Origin: Desulfovibrio gilichinskyi
GTDB lineage: Bacteria; Desulfobacterota; Desulfovibrionia; Desulfovibrionales; Desulfovibrionaceae
Assembly: GCF_900177375.1 (NCBI RefSeq)
Contig: NZ_FWZU01000002.1
Span: forward strand, 558,001 to 622,000
DNA: 64,000 bases
Direction of reading: 5' to 3'
In this document: one piece after another, positions 1-8,139 of the stretch
How positions within the stretch are numbered: position 1 is the stretch's first letter
Layout: every line of letters starts with the position of its first letter
Program-made: the position numbers and the translations under genes
Notes under the pieces: generated by a model
The model's input: the letters and a program-made list of their open reading frames with translations, nothing else
What the model was told of the DNA's origin: nothing
Database searches by the model: none

Positions 1-1
1 A

Positions 2-385
2 GGGCCCGGAAAACCTCAGGATTATCCCGGGTATGATTTTGTGATTGACTCTGGAAAGCCCATATTGGGCATATGTTTGGGGATGCAGATTATAAATGAA
101 CATTTCGGCGGTCAGACTTCCCGCCTGACTGGCTGTTTTCATGGCAGAGCTGAGGATATTGATTTTAACGGTTTAAACATAGCCGTAGCCAGATATCATT
201 CCCTATATTGTAATGTCGTCGGGCAAGGGGTGGAAGTGGTTGCCGCAAACAGTTGTGGAGTGCCTATGGCTATCATTCATAATAAGCGTCCATTGCTGGC
301 TTATCAATTTCATCCTGAATCATTTTTAACAAAGCAAGCTGGAGTTTTTATTGGCTACGCCCTCAATTTTTTCGGAATTAATTAA
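2..385 (+). CDS. pabA: Aminodeoxychorismate synthase glutamine amidotransferase subunit (PabA), 5' end outside window
   Basis: Class I glutamine amidotransferase that releases ammonia from glutamine for PabB. The frame is open from base 2, so the start and the oxyanion-loop region lie upstream of the window. Visible are the nucleophile elbow GICLGMQ with its catalytic Cys, and the C-terminal YQFHPES box with the catalytic His and Glu. The family also includes anthranilate synthase component II (TrpG). I prefer PabA because the next two genes are pabB- and pabC-like. It overlaps pabB by 35 bases, which suggests translational coupling. Confidence 0.85.
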   Translation, partial: GPGKPQDYPGYDFVIDSGKPILGICLGMQIINEHFGGQTSRLTGCFHGRAEDIDFNGLNIAVARYHSLYCNVVGQGVEVVAANSCGVPMAIIHNKRPLLAYQFHPESFLTKQAGVFIGYALNFFGIN

Positions 386-1655
386 CTTTGACAGGTTCCG
401 GGAAATAGCACTTCATTTTGTAAGAGAACAGAATGCAGATGTTCTTTTGACTTCTCCGGGATTTGGACATTGCGGGCGAAGTTTTATCGGGATTTTGCCT
501 GACGAAGAGTTTATTCTTACTGATGAATTAATAGTCGAAACTCTTGAGCATGAAGTTAAAGCTTTCGCTTTTTCAGATAGCAAACCCAGTATAGGGTATG
601 TCAGTTATGACTGCGGTCAGGTTTTGCGATCAGTTAAAACTATAAAACATACACAATATCCGTTTGTTCATCTTAAAAAGTACAAGGCTGTGCTTGTTCA
701 TGATGAAGTAGACGGAAGCGTTAAATGTTTGTGCGATGATAATTCCTTTATTGCTTTTATTACTGAGCAGGCACTGAGCGCAGGTCAGATTACTGATATT
801 GAATTGCCGGGTTTTTCTGATCACGCAGTAACCATGTCACTTGATAAAAAAGGGTATGAGGACGGAGTTCGCAAAACTCTTGAACACATCCGCGATGGTC
901 TTACATATCAGCTTAACTTGTCTACAATGTTCCGTATTAAGGATGTGGATATTGATCCTGTACTATGGTTCTTCACTCTTAATAAGAAATTTCCTGCCCC
1001 ATACTATGCTATGTTTAAAAGTAGTGAAGATTTGATAATTTCCACTTCACCGGAATTATTTTTACGTGTTGAAAATGGTCATGTGCTGTCTGAGCCTATT
1101 AAGGGAACTCTTCATTTTGAGGAATATTCAGCTGAGCTTGAAAAAGAGTTAACTTCGTCACCGAAGGAAGATGCTGAATTATCCATGATTGTCGATTTGG
1201 TCAGAAATGATATTTCTTCTGATTGTAAATATGGTTCAGTTAAAGTTGAAGATCACAAATCGGTGTTTGCGGTTGATAATCTGCTCCAGATGTTCAGCCG
1301 TGTTCGCGGAGAACTTGCCGAAGGACGTGATTGTCTGGATTTATTTTTTAATGCTTTTCCGGGCGGGTCTATCACTGGTTGCCCCAAGAAGAGTTCTATG
1401 GAGCTGATTGAAAAACTTGAGCCTCATAGCCGCGGTCCTTTTTGTGGAAGTATCGTTTTGATTGAAGGCTCGCAGAATATGATTTCATCAATTGCAATCA
1501 GAACTGCTGTTTACAATCTGAAAGATAAGAATCTCACCTATTGGGCAGGAAGTGGTATTGTAATAGATTCTGACCCTGAAGATGAATACTTAGAAACGCT
1601 TGCCAAAGCCGGAAAGATTTTACATCCACAAAAGCATATCTCGGAGGACTCGTGA
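351..1655 (+). CDS. pabB: Aminodeoxychorismate synthase component I (PabB)
   Basis: Chorismate-utilising enzyme that aminates chorismate to 4-amino-4-deoxychorismate using ammonia from the upstream amidotransferase, on the way to p-aminobenzoate and folate. The 434-residue protein has the chorismate-binding domain in its C-terminal two thirds. The PIKGT motif carries Lys251, the nucleophile position that distinguishes PabB from anthranilate synthase (PIAGT). The GGSITGCPK box and an IRTAVY strand follow. The start is TTG at 351, with GGAG 7 bases upstream and inside the end of pabA. It overlaps pabC by 4 bases (GTGA). Confidence 0.88.
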   Translation: MATPSIFSELINFDRFREIALHFVREQNADVLLTSPGFGHCGRSFIGILPDEEFILTDELIVETLEHEVKAFAFSDSKPSIGYVSYDCGQVLRSVKTIKHTQYPFVHLKKYKAVLVHDEVDGSVKCLCDDNSFIAFITEQALSAGQITDIELPGFSDHAVTMSLDKKGYEDGVRKTLEHIRDGLTYQLNLSTMFRIKDVDIDPVLWFFTLNKKFPAPYYAMFKSSEDLIISTSPELFLRVENGHVLSEPIKGTLHFEEYSAELEKELTSSPKEDAELSMIVDLVRNDISSDCKYGSVKVEDHKSVFAVDNLLQMFSRVRGELAEGRDCLDLFFNAFPGGSITGCPKKSSMELIEKLEPHSRGPFCGSIVLIEGSQNMISSIAIRTAVYNLKDKNLTYWAGSGIVIDSDPEDEYLETLAKAGKILHPQKHISEDS

Positions 1656-2419
1656 TTTATTATAGAAACGGGAAGTTTGTAGAAGATTTAGTAGATATGG
1701 ACCTGTCGCAACCTGCTTTTAGAACAGGATACGGTTTTTTTGAAACTATAGCTTGGAACGGGAGAAAAGCGTGTCATCTTGATCTACATCTTAAACGTGC
1801 ACGAGTAAGTCTAAAAGAATTCAGCGTCTTTGAAGAATCAATAGATTATGAGAAAATTATTTCAGAGGTCATTGAGGCTAATGCGCTTACAGGGCGTTTT
1901 GCACGAGTAAATATCTTTTTCCCTGTAGAGAAAAGTAAAACGTTTCCTATTATTACAGCCGTCTTATTTGAACATGATCCTGAGAGAATATGGTCGCTTA
2001 TGGTAGCAAAAGATATTTTTCTGACAGGACTTATGCGCCATAAAACAATGAACAGAATGGATTATCTGTATGCGTGGCAGACTGCTCATGAGTCAGGATT
2101 TGATGATGCGGTGTTGACTGATTTTGAAGGAAGGGTACTTGAATCATCAGTTGCTTCGCTTCTTTTTAAGAAGGGAGACATGTACATTGAACCGCAGACT
2201 TATTATAAGTTACCGGGAACTTCACAAGAGATAGCCGCTAAGCATTTAAAAATCGAATCTAAGCCGGTTTTGTTAGAATCGGTGCATGAATTTGATTATG
2301 TGTTTGCTCTAAACACACTTGGTGGAATGATTCCGGTTTCAGCTATCGGGGATGTTGTTTTTGATACTGAACATGAAACGTCCCGGAAAATTTCAGATAT
2401 AATTTTAGAACTGAATTAA
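1652..2419 (+). CDS. pabC: Aminodeoxychorismate lyase (PabC), class IV PLP enzyme
   Basis: Fold-type IV PLP protein of 255 residues that should split aminodeoxychorismate into p-aminobenzoate and pyruvate. The start is GTG, overlapping the pabB stop, with GGAGG 6 bases upstream. Seen in the sequence: TGYGFFETI near the N-terminus, a Lys in HKTMNRMDYL that fits the Schiff-base lysine, and VLESSVASLLF matching the family's E-S-x-x-x-N/S-L-F cofactor-phosphate region. Branched-chain and D-amino-acid aminotransferases share this fold, and operon context decides the call. It completes a pabABC set closed by the hairpin at 2462-2494. Confidence 0.85.
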   Translation: MIYYRNGKFVEDLVDMDLSQPAFRTGYGFFETIAWNGRKACHLDLHLKRARVSLKEFSVFEESIDYEKIISEVIEANALTGRFARVNIFFPVEKSKTFPIITAVLFEHDPERIWSLMVAKDIFLTGLMRHKTMNRMDYLYAWQTAHESGFDDAVLTDFEGRVLESSVASLLFKKGDMYIEPQTYYKLPGTSQEIAAKHLKIESKPVLLESVHEFDYVFALNTLGGMIPVSAIGDVVFDTEHETSRKISDIILELN

Positions 2420-2461
2420 AGCATTTCTTAAGAATTTTAATCTGAGCCTCGAGCTAATAAG

Positions 2462-2494
2462 AAAAGCCCTTTTACATTATGTAAAAGGGCTTTT
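2462..2494. terminator. Bidirectional rho-independent terminator between pabC and trpS
   Basis: A perfect 13-base inverted repeat (AAAAGCCCTTTTA and its complement, with a 7-base loop) sits between two convergent genes. The outer A and T bases give a T-rich tail on both strands. Confidence 0.85.
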
Positions 2495-2541
2495 AATTGT
2501 TCTGTATTAAAAGAATCTGATGGAAATAAAATCTTATTTAA

Positions 2542-3537
2542 TTAAAAATTAAACCCGACTTTTTCACGGATAATTTCCATGTTTTCTTGTGCTCTAGCAC
2601 GGGCTTTTGCAGTGCCTTCAGCGAGAATCTGCCAGACGATGTCGGGGTTCTCGTCGAGTTTAGCGCGTCTTTCATGCATAGGCTCAAGGAATTTAGCCAT
2701 GTTGTCAGCCAGAAGCTTTTTACAGTCAACGCAGCCCCAAGATGCATCCCGGCAGCCGGCTTCAATTTCTGCACACTTGTCTGCTCCGGTGAGCAGTTTG
2801 TGATAAGGGTACAGGTTGCAGATTTCAGGATCGCCAGGATCAGCCTTACGCAGTCTGTTGGAATCTGTGAGCATGGTCATAACTTTGGGGCGCATTTCGT
2901 CGGCTGATTCGCCGAGGAAAATTCCGTTGTTATAGCTTTTGCTCATCTTACGACCGTCAAGACCGGGGAGTTTTGCATCTGCTGTAAGCATTGCTTCAGG
3001 TTCCGGGAAAAATTCTCCGTTGAGATAGTTAAATCTACGGGCAATTTCTCTGGCCAGCTCAAGGTGCGGCAACTGGTCCTGTCCAACAGGTACAAGCGTC
3101 GACTTATACATGAGAATGTCGGCAGCCATGAGTACCGGGTAGCCAAGGAAACCGTAGGTAGCCAAGTCCTTCTGAGTGAGAGCTTGGCGCATTTCTTTGT
3201 AGGTCGGATTTCTTTCAAGCCAGCCGACCGGAGTCAGCATGGAAAGAATCAGATGCAGTTCCGCATGTTCTTTGACCTGAGACTGATGGAAAATTGTACA
3301 CTTTTCAGGATCAAGTCCTGCGGCAATCCAGTCTTTAACAAGGTCCGGAACAAATCCTTTGATTCTTCTGGGGTCAGAGTATTCACTGGTCATGGCATGC
3401 CAGTCGGCAACAAAGAAGAAACATTCGTTATCTTCCTGAATTTTAATCCAGTTTACTAGTACTCCGAAATAATGTCCTAAATGAAGACGGCCTGTAGGTC
3501 TCATTCCCGAAACGATGCGATTGTTTGTATTACTCAT
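2542..3537 (-). CDS. trpS: Tryptophanyl-tRNA synthetase
   Basis: Class I aminoacyl-tRNA synthetase that charges tRNA-Trp. At 331 residues it has the usual bacterial length. The N-terminal GMRPTGRLHLGHYFG contains the HIGH-type ATP signature (HLGH, residues 19-22), and KMSKS follows at about residue 200. MAADILMY and VGQDQLPHLELAREIA are typical of TrpS rather than TyrS. It lies 23 bases downstream of the M50 protease gene and shares its orientation. A tRNA-Trp gene is the first element of the same run, so the enzyme and its substrate tRNA may be co-transcribed. Confidence 0.95.
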   Translation of the reverse strand: MSNTNNRIVSGMRPTGRLHLGHYFGVLVNWIKIQEDNECFFFVADWHAMTSEYSDPRRIKGFVPDLVKDWIAAGLDPEKCTIFHQSQVKEHAELHLILSMLTPVGWLERNPTYKEMRQALTQKDLATYGFLGYPVLMAADILMYKSTLVPVGQDQLPHLELAREIARRFNYLNGEFFPEPEAMLTADAKLPGLDGRKMSKSYNNGIFLGESADEMRPKVMTMLTDSNRLRKADPGDPEICNLYPYHKLLTGADKCAEIEAGCRDASWGCVDCKKLLADNMAKFLEPMHERRAKLDENPDIVWQILAEGTAKARARAQENMEIIREKVGFNF

Positions 3538-3560
3538 GGTCCAATAGTGAGGTTAATGAT

Positions 3561-4199
3561 TTAACTGAGCAGCAGATTATAAAAAAAGATTATAACCGGG
3601 CTGATGAATTTGCTTAAGAGCCCTAAGACTGCCAGAAGGATAACGATAACAAATCCATATCTAAACGAAAGATATTTGTAAGCTGCTTGTCTCGGCAAAA
3701 AACCGGCAACAATTTTACTGCCGTCCAAAGGTGGTAGCGGAAGCAGATTAAAAAAGCAAAGAGCCAGATTGATGATAACACCTGTTTTTGCAATCAGTGC
3801 TGTCGGTTCAAGAACTTTAAGCATGATCGGAGAAAGGCTTCTCAGATCAATGGCGAAAATACCTTTCAGTATCATAGCAAATATAATTGCTAAGATCATG
3901 TTTGCGGCAGGTCCTGCCAGAGAGACAAGCATCATTCCGCGCTGAGGATTCTTAAAGTAGGATGGATTGACAGGAACAGGTTTAGCCCAGCCGATCATGC
4001 GGGTAAGAACCAGTGCCAATGTTCCGAGTGGGTCGAGATGACGCAAAGGATTAAGCGTAAGCCTTCCTGCATCTTTAGCCGTAGGATCACCGAGCAGCCA
4101 TGCCACGTATCCGTGGGCAGCCTCATGACATGTTATTGCTAGAAGAAAAGGTAGAGCCAGTATACTCAGCTCTTTGATTATGCTTGCGATGTCGAACAT
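3561..4199 (-). CDS. Site-2-protease-family (M50) membrane metallopeptidase
   Basis: Intramembrane zinc metalloprotease of 212 residues. The zinc-binding HEAAHGY motif (HExxH) is in the first predicted membrane segment. The partner N-L-L-P-L-P-P-L-D-G motif, which supplies the third zinc ligand, is in a later segment. At least four hydrophobic stretches are present and there is no PDZ domain, so this is the short RseP-independent subgroup. I start it at MFDIAS, with AGGA 6 bases upstream. A longer frame that reads into the tRNA is not credible. Its substrate is unknown, and the link to trpS is positional only. Confidence 0.85.
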   Translation of the reverse strand: MFDIASIIKELSILALPFLLAITCHEAAHGYVAWLLGDPTAKDAGRLTLNPLRHLDPLGTLALVLTRMIGWAKPVPVNPSYFKNPQRGMMLVSLAGPAANMILAIIFAMILKGIFAIDLRSLSPIMLKVLEPTALIAKTGVIINLALCFFNLLPLPPLDGSKIVAGFLPRQAAYKYLSFRYGFVIVILLAVLGLLSKFISPVIIFFYNLLLS

Positions 4200-4235
4200 T
4201 GGTGTCCTTTGTTCGCTATTTGAAGAAGGATAAAA

Positions 4236-4312
4236 TGGCAGGCCAGGAGGGATTCGAACCCCCAGCATCCGGTTTTGGAGACCGGCGTTCTAGCCGTTGG
4301 AACTACTGGCCT
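4236..4312 (-). tRNA. tRNA-Trp (anticodon CCA)
   Basis: Reading the minus strand from 4312, the gene opens with the acceptor strand AGGCCAG, which pairs with CTGGCCT near the 3' end. The anticodon loop CTCCAAA sits between GCCGGT and ACCGG. The T-arm GGGGGTTCGAATCCC is present, and discriminator G is followed by an encoded CCA. The anticodon is CCA, so it accepts tryptophan. A weak promoter-like pair (TTGCCC, 17 bases, TAGCAA) lies about 40-70 bases upstream at 4353-4381. The M50 protease and trpS follow on the same strand. Confidence 0.95.
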
Positions 4313-4387
4313 GCATTTTGTGAATTACTTCCCTGACGAAGAATTCATGTGGTTGCTATCATGAACTTTATGCATGGGCAAGAAAAA

Positions 4388-4414
4388 AAGGAGCCTGTTT
4401 TTAGCAGACTCCTT
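4388..4414 (-). terminator. Terminator of the response regulator at 4461-4823
   Basis: On the minus strand AAGGAG-T-CTG pairs with CAG-G-CTCCTT around a short A-rich loop and is followed by a T tract. It separates the response regulator from the tRNA-Trp transcription unit. Confidence 0.75.
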
Positions 4415-4460
4415 AAAAAGATTAGTAAAAATGTTTATTTTACTCTTGATCCAGAGCTTT

Positions 4461-4823
4461 TTAATGGCTGAGAGCTTGGACGACCTTCATCTTTAATTCA
4501 CTCAAATCGACAGATTTAACCACATAATGATCAGCAGCAATTGATTTTAAATCATGCTTAAAGCTGTCATATGCGGTGCTTAAAATTACAGGTAGTTTTT
4601 GGTCCTGCCTCCTGATTTCCTGAAGCAGATCCAGTCCTGACCGATTGATTCCTAATTTTATATCAAGAATCACCAAGTCGGGAGCCTCTCTGTTTATAAC
4701 TTCAAGAATATCTTCGGATCCGTCAGAGGTCGCAACCTGATATCCTTCGGCCACCAGTTCTTCCTTGTAAAGCATACGAATATGTTTTTCATCGTCAACG
4801 ACTAAAATAGTAGGTTGAGCCAT
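4461..4823 (-). CDS. Single-domain response regulator (CheY-like receiver)
   Basis: A 120-residue receiver domain with no output domain. The acidic pair is in ILVVDDEKHIR, the phospho-acceptor Asp is in VILDIKLG, the switch Thr is in ILSTAYD and the conserved Lys is in VVKSVD. I start it at MAQPTIL, where GGAG lies 7 bases upstream. A longer frame beginning MTLKEF has no comparable site. It stands alone, with no kinase next to it, so it must act by phosphorelay or by protein binding. A possible promoter (TTGACC, 18 bases, TAAAGT) lies at 4858-4887. Confidence 0.88.
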   Translation of the reverse strand: MAQPTILVVDDEKHIRMLYKEELVAEGYQVATSDGSEDILEVINREAPDLVILDIKLGINRSGLDLLQEIRRQDQKLPVILSTAYDSFKHDLKSIAADHYVVKSVDLSELKMKVVQALSH

Positions 4824-5277
4824 TTTGAACTCCTTCAAAGTCATGTTTCACTTTAATACTTTAGTTCAACATCCGAGTTCCGGTCAACATTAATAAATAT
4901 TTTTTCGAATGATTTGTTGTTAAAGTTGATAAAAAGATATGTGACCGCTACAAAATTTAATAAGGTGAAAATGTTAATTGTAAGCATGTTAATTGGTTCT
5001 CCTGCTTAAGGCAAACTGTGTAATTATTAATTAAATATATTGTACTTGCCCTTTTTTAGAAGCGACTATTTTTTCACTTCTTAGTTGCACCATAGCATAA
5101 AAGAAAAGTTTTGCCTGTTAAATTTTACGGTAAAGTCAATTTTTTAATTTATCGTTAAAAGAGTTAGCTGATTTTGAATTTAAATAGCGAAAAGCTTGAT
5201 GAAATCAGGGTTAAGAGATAACTCCTTTGGTCCTAGGTAATAATTAAATTTGAATGAATAAATCAAGGAGGCTGCTG
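4824..5277. other. AT-rich intergenic region between divergent genes
   Basis: About 450 bases with no supported coding frame. It should carry the promoters for the response regulator (minus; see that entry) and for the carrier/thiolase operon (plus). It ends in a strong ribosome binding site, AAGGAGG, 6 bases before the ATG at 5278. I see no convincing repeat or structured RNA. Confidence 0.5.
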
Positions 5278-5475
5278 ATGGTTAAGGTATTACTTCAGCC
5301 TGAAGATGAAATAGTCACTTTTACGAAGATCAATACGGCGATGCAATTGCTTAATAAGTATAATCTTCATTACACGGATGCGTTGGTGATAAGAGACGGC
5401 GAGCTCTTAACTCAGGATCGTAAAATCAATAAAGACGATGAAATTATTTTGAGAAAAGTTGTCTCAGTCGGGTAA
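5278..5475 (+). CDS. ThiS/MoaD-type ubiquitin-like sulfur carrier
   Basis: A 65-residue beta-grasp protein that probably carries sulfur as a C-terminal thiocarboxylate. The pattern of a short N-terminal strand, a helix of the NTAMQLLNKY type and a DALVIRDGELL/DDEIILRKVVSVG ending fits the ThiS/MoaD/TtuB family. It ends in Val-Gly, a single terminal Gly rather than the usual Gly-Gly. I start it at MVKVLL, with AAGGAGG 6 bases upstream; an ATG eight codons earlier lacks a site. Only 5 bases separate it from the TtuA-like thiolase, the natural partner. Confidence 0.8.
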   Translation: MVKVLLQPEDEIVTFTKINTAMQLLNKYNLHYTDALVIRDGELLTQDRKINKDDEIILRKVVSVG

Positions 5476-5480
5476 ATTAT

Positions 5481-6404
5481 ATGAAATGTAAAGTTTGCAA
5501 AGCAGAGGCAGTTGTAGCACTGCCCAGTCATAATACGGCTTTTTGTCCAGACTGCTATGATCGGTTTTTCATGAAGCAGGTTTCGGAAGGAATAAGAAAA
5601 CGCAAGCTGCTTGAAGCTGATGATAAAGTTCTGGTAGCTCTTTCGGGTGGTAAAGATTCCCTTGGTCTTATGTATGCCCTTGCCGAGCTGGGGTATAATG
5701 TCACAGGTCTTCATATTGATCTTGGTATTTTTGATTCCTCTAAAAAAGCCAGATCTGTTGTCGAAGATTTCTGCGCTGACAAGGGGTACCCGCTAAAGGT
5801 AGTGGAGCTTGAAAAAGAAGGAACTCCCATGCCTTTGATCAAAAAGCATATCAACCGTCCTATCTGCTCCGTGTGCGGAAAGTTTAAAAGGCACTATTTC
5901 AATAAAGTTGCACTTGAAGACGGGTATACCGCTTTGGCTACCGGGCATAATCTTGATGATGAAGTAGCAAGGCTTTTTGCCAATACATTACGCTGGGATC
6001 AAGCATATCTGTCTGATCAGGGTCCGCTTTTACCTGCCGAGAACGGGTTTGCTAAGAAGGTTAAGCCTCTTTACAGAGTTTCAGAATTCGAAACAGCCAA
6101 CTTTTCATTTCTTAAAGGGATTCCCTATCATCATCTGCCATGTCCTTACAGTTCCGGTGCAAGTTTTACCGGGCATAAGATGATCTGGCGAAATCAGGAA
6201 ATCCGCAGTCCCGGTTCTAAGCGAGCTTTTTACGGAGGCTTTCTTGAGCGCGGCCAGCCTGCGTTTGCTGCTATTCATCATAAAAAGAAAGAGTACGAAG
6301 TTGTGCCTTGTACTAAGTGCGGTTGTCCTACTTCGGTCGGAATATGCGGTGTATGCAGAATTCGCGAACAGCTTGATGAAGCTTTAGCTGCGGAAGCCAG
6401 ATGA
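5481..6404 (+). CDS. TtuA/TtcA-family tRNA thiolation enzyme
   Basis: PP-loop ATPase of 307 residues that activates a tRNA uridine or cytidine for sulfur insertion. Seen in order: a zinc knuckle (Cys3, Cys6, Cys22, Cys25); the PP-loop SGGKDS at 55-60; a CxxC at Cys129/Cys132 plus Cys221, the three-cysteine pattern that holds an Fe-S cluster in this family; and a C-terminal zinc finger (Cys277, Cys280, Cys289, Cys292). The two flanking zinc fingers and the adjacent carrier favour TtuA (2-thiouridine at position 54) over TtcA (2-thiocytidine at position 32). The exact target base is inferred. It overlaps the next gene by ATGA. Confidence 0.82.
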   Translation: MKCKVCKAEAVVALPSHNTAFCPDCYDRFFMKQVSEGIRKRKLLEADDKVLVALSGGKDSLGLMYALAELGYNVTGLHIDLGIFDSSKKARSVVEDFCADKGYPLKVVELEKEGTPMPLIKKHINRPICSVCGKFKRHYFNKVALEDGYTALATGHNLDDEVARLFANTLRWDQAYLSDQGPLLPAENGFAKKVKPLYRVSEFETANFSFLKGIPYHHLPCPYSSGASFTGHKMIWRNQEIRSPGSKRAFYGGFLERGQPAFAAIHHKKKEYEVVPCTKCGCPTSVGICGVCRIREQLDEALAAEAR

Positions 6405-7420
6405 TCGCTCCGAAAGTCTCAGTGACAATGCCCTGCTACAATTGCGAAGCAACCGTAGGGCTGGCCATTGAGAGTATTCTCGGTCAGACATTTAAAGATT
6501 TAGAATTAGTAGCGGTCGATGACGGTTCAAGTGATCAGACCGCTACAATTCTTAAAAAATATTCTGCTCTTGATTCTCGCGTTAAACCTCTCTTTTTAGA
6601 TCACCAAGGAGTTGTCGGGGCTGCAAATGCTGCGATTGACCTTTCACAGGGGGAATTCCTCGCCCGGATGGATGCGGATGATCTGGCAATGCCTTCGCGT
6701 ATTGAAAAGCAAGCGGATCTTTTAGCTCAGAATTCTCATGTTGGGCTTACAGGAAGCCTTGTCGTTTTCGGCGGAGACCGCGCTACATGCGGAGGATATG
6801 CTCATTATGTTGACTGGATTAATACTCTGGTTGAATCTTCCGAAATATCACTGAACCGTTTTGTTGAATTCCCTTTTGCTAATCCATCTATAATGATGCG
6901 CAGTGCGCTGGTTGACGTGCATGGCTCTTTTCGCGATGGAGATTTTCCTGAAGATTACGAATTGGTGCTTCGCTGGCTTGAGGCAGGAGTGCTGATGCAA
7001 AAGGTTGATGAAGAGCTTTTAATCTGGAATGATCCGCCAGATCGTATTTCCAGAAATCATCCCAAATATACTGTGGATGCTTTTTACCGCATTAAGAGCG
7101 AGTATCTTTATCGCTGGCTGAAAAAGAATAATCCTGATCATCCAAGGGTCGGGGTTATCGGTTCAACCAGAGTCTCCCGTAAACGTTATGGCATGCTTGA
7201 AAAATTCGGAGTTGAAACAGCTTTTTTTGTAGATGTCGACCCGCGCAAGGTTGGGCAGAATATTCATGGTATAGCGGTGATTCATCGTGATGATCTACCT
7301 GCTCCGGGTGAAGTCTTTCTGCTGTCATATGTGGCAAGTCACGGCGCAAAAAATGAGGTGACGCGGTTTCTCAACGCTCGCGGATACGTAATGGGTAAGG
7401 ATTATTTGCTGGTGGCCTGA
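6401..7420 (+). CDS. Family 2 glycosyltransferase with an extra C-terminal domain
   Basis: Inverting GT-A glycosyltransferase of 339 residues. VSVTMPCYNCEATV opens the nucleotide-sugar fold. VAVDDGSSD (residues 38-45) and the metal-binding DADD (91-94) follow, with a FPEDYELVLR acceptor-site segment further on. From about residue 245 a second, Rossmann-like unit begins (PRVGVIGSTRVSRKR, then FFVDVDPRKVGQ), which is not part of the catalytic domain. It overlaps the thiolase gene by four bases, but I see no metabolic link to it. The sugar and acceptor are unknown, and no surface-polysaccharide cluster is nearby. Confidence 0.82.
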   Translation: MIAPKVSVTMPCYNCEATVGLAIESILGQTFKDLELVAVDDGSSDQTATILKKYSALDSRVKPLFLDHQGVVGAANAAIDLSQGEFLARMDADDLAMPSRIEKQADLLAQNSHVGLTGSLVVFGGDRATCGGYAHYVDWINTLVESSEISLNRFVEFPFANPSIMMRSALVDVHGSFRDGDFPEDYELVLRWLEAGVLMQKVDEELLIWNDPPDRISRNHPKYTVDAFYRIKSEYLYRWLKKNNPDHPRVGVIGSTRVSRKRYGMLEKFGVETAFFVDVDPRKVGQNIHGIAVIHRDDLPAPGEVFLLSYVASHGAKNEVTRFLNARGYVMGKDYLLVA

Positions 7421-7439
7421 TTAGCTTTTTGAAGTAAGA

Positions 7440-7982
7440 TTAAAATTTGCTTCTGATAAAATCCGTGATTGTTTTGATTGCGGATTTTTTTTGCGGAATA
7501 TCGTTTTCATCCGATGCAGAATCCCACCATTCAAGATCACTGAATTCAACCGGCAACCGTAGTGTAAGGAAAGGAATAAAAAATTTCAGAACATTTTCTT
7601 TCGAAACAGCTTTTGCAGAATCGAAATGGAAAAAAACTTCTCCGATAAACCAAGCCTTGTCTTTTGGAGTAGTCGGCTCCGGCGGGCGGATATACATAAA
7701 ATGAGGGTCCATCTCAGAATTAACGCTATTATCCTGAAATGACGCAAATAGTTCGCTTACCTGCTTTCTAATTAATTTATCACCGTAAACATCCACAATA
7801 AATGTGAATTTAAGAAAGCCTGTTTCAGGCGTATGGTTATGGCGTGATATTTTAAGAACGCCGTCTTTTCTCCTGTTTTCATCATCATCAAGAAAAAGAT
7901 CAAAAGCACAGAATCCGATAAAATCTTCCGTGCCGCGGAGTTCATCTAACTGTTTTTCTATTGCAGCGGTACTGTCGTCCAT
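7440..7982 (-). CDS. Conserved-looking hypothetical protein, 180 aa
   Basis: I do not recognise a family. The protein is acidic and soluble, with no signal peptide or membrane segment. It alternates predicted strands and helices, with aromatic-rich stretches (DPHFMYIRPPEP, AWFIGEVFFHF, DLEWWDS). AGGA lies 6 bases before the ATG, and codon use matches the neighbours, so the gene is probably real. It is convergent with the glycosyltransferase and is the only gene of its transcription unit. Confidence 0.65.
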   Translation of the reverse strand: MDDSTAAIEKQLDELRGTEDFIGFCAFDLFLDDDENRRKDGVLKISRHNHTPETGFLKFTFIVDVYGDKLIRKQVSELFASFQDNSVNSEMDPHFMYIRPPEPTTPKDKAWFIGEVFFHFDSAKAVSKENVLKFFIPFLTLRLPVEFSDLEWWDSASDENDIPQKKSAIKTITDFIRSKF

Positions 7983-8083
7983 TAAGTGTCCTGAAAGTTG
8001 ATTTTTTTTAATTTTACCAGTGATAGCATTTTACTTAACCAGCAACAAGTGTGGATAATTGAAGCAGAGAGACATGTTTGAAA

Positions 8084-8114
8084 AAGCCCTCTTTATACAA
8101 TAACAAGAGGGCTT
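8084..8114 (-). terminator. Terminator of the metal-efflux operon
   Basis: AAGCCCTCTT and its perfect complement flank an 11-base loop, followed on the minus strand by a T run. It ends the arsR-permease-small membrane protein operon. Confidence 0.85.
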
Positions 8115-8139
8115 CATTTTTTGGTTTGTGCCGGAACTG

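Noticed and set aside
351-1655. Anthranilate synthase component I (TrpE) as an alternative to PabB.
   Set aside because: The PIKGT lysine and the adjacent pabC-like gene fit PabB. No other trp biosynthesis gene is present; trpS is only the tRNA synthetase.
4200-4268. N-terminal extension of the M50 protease by 23 codons.
   Set aside because: It would translate part of the tRNA-Trp gene. The internal ATG has a proper ribosome binding site.
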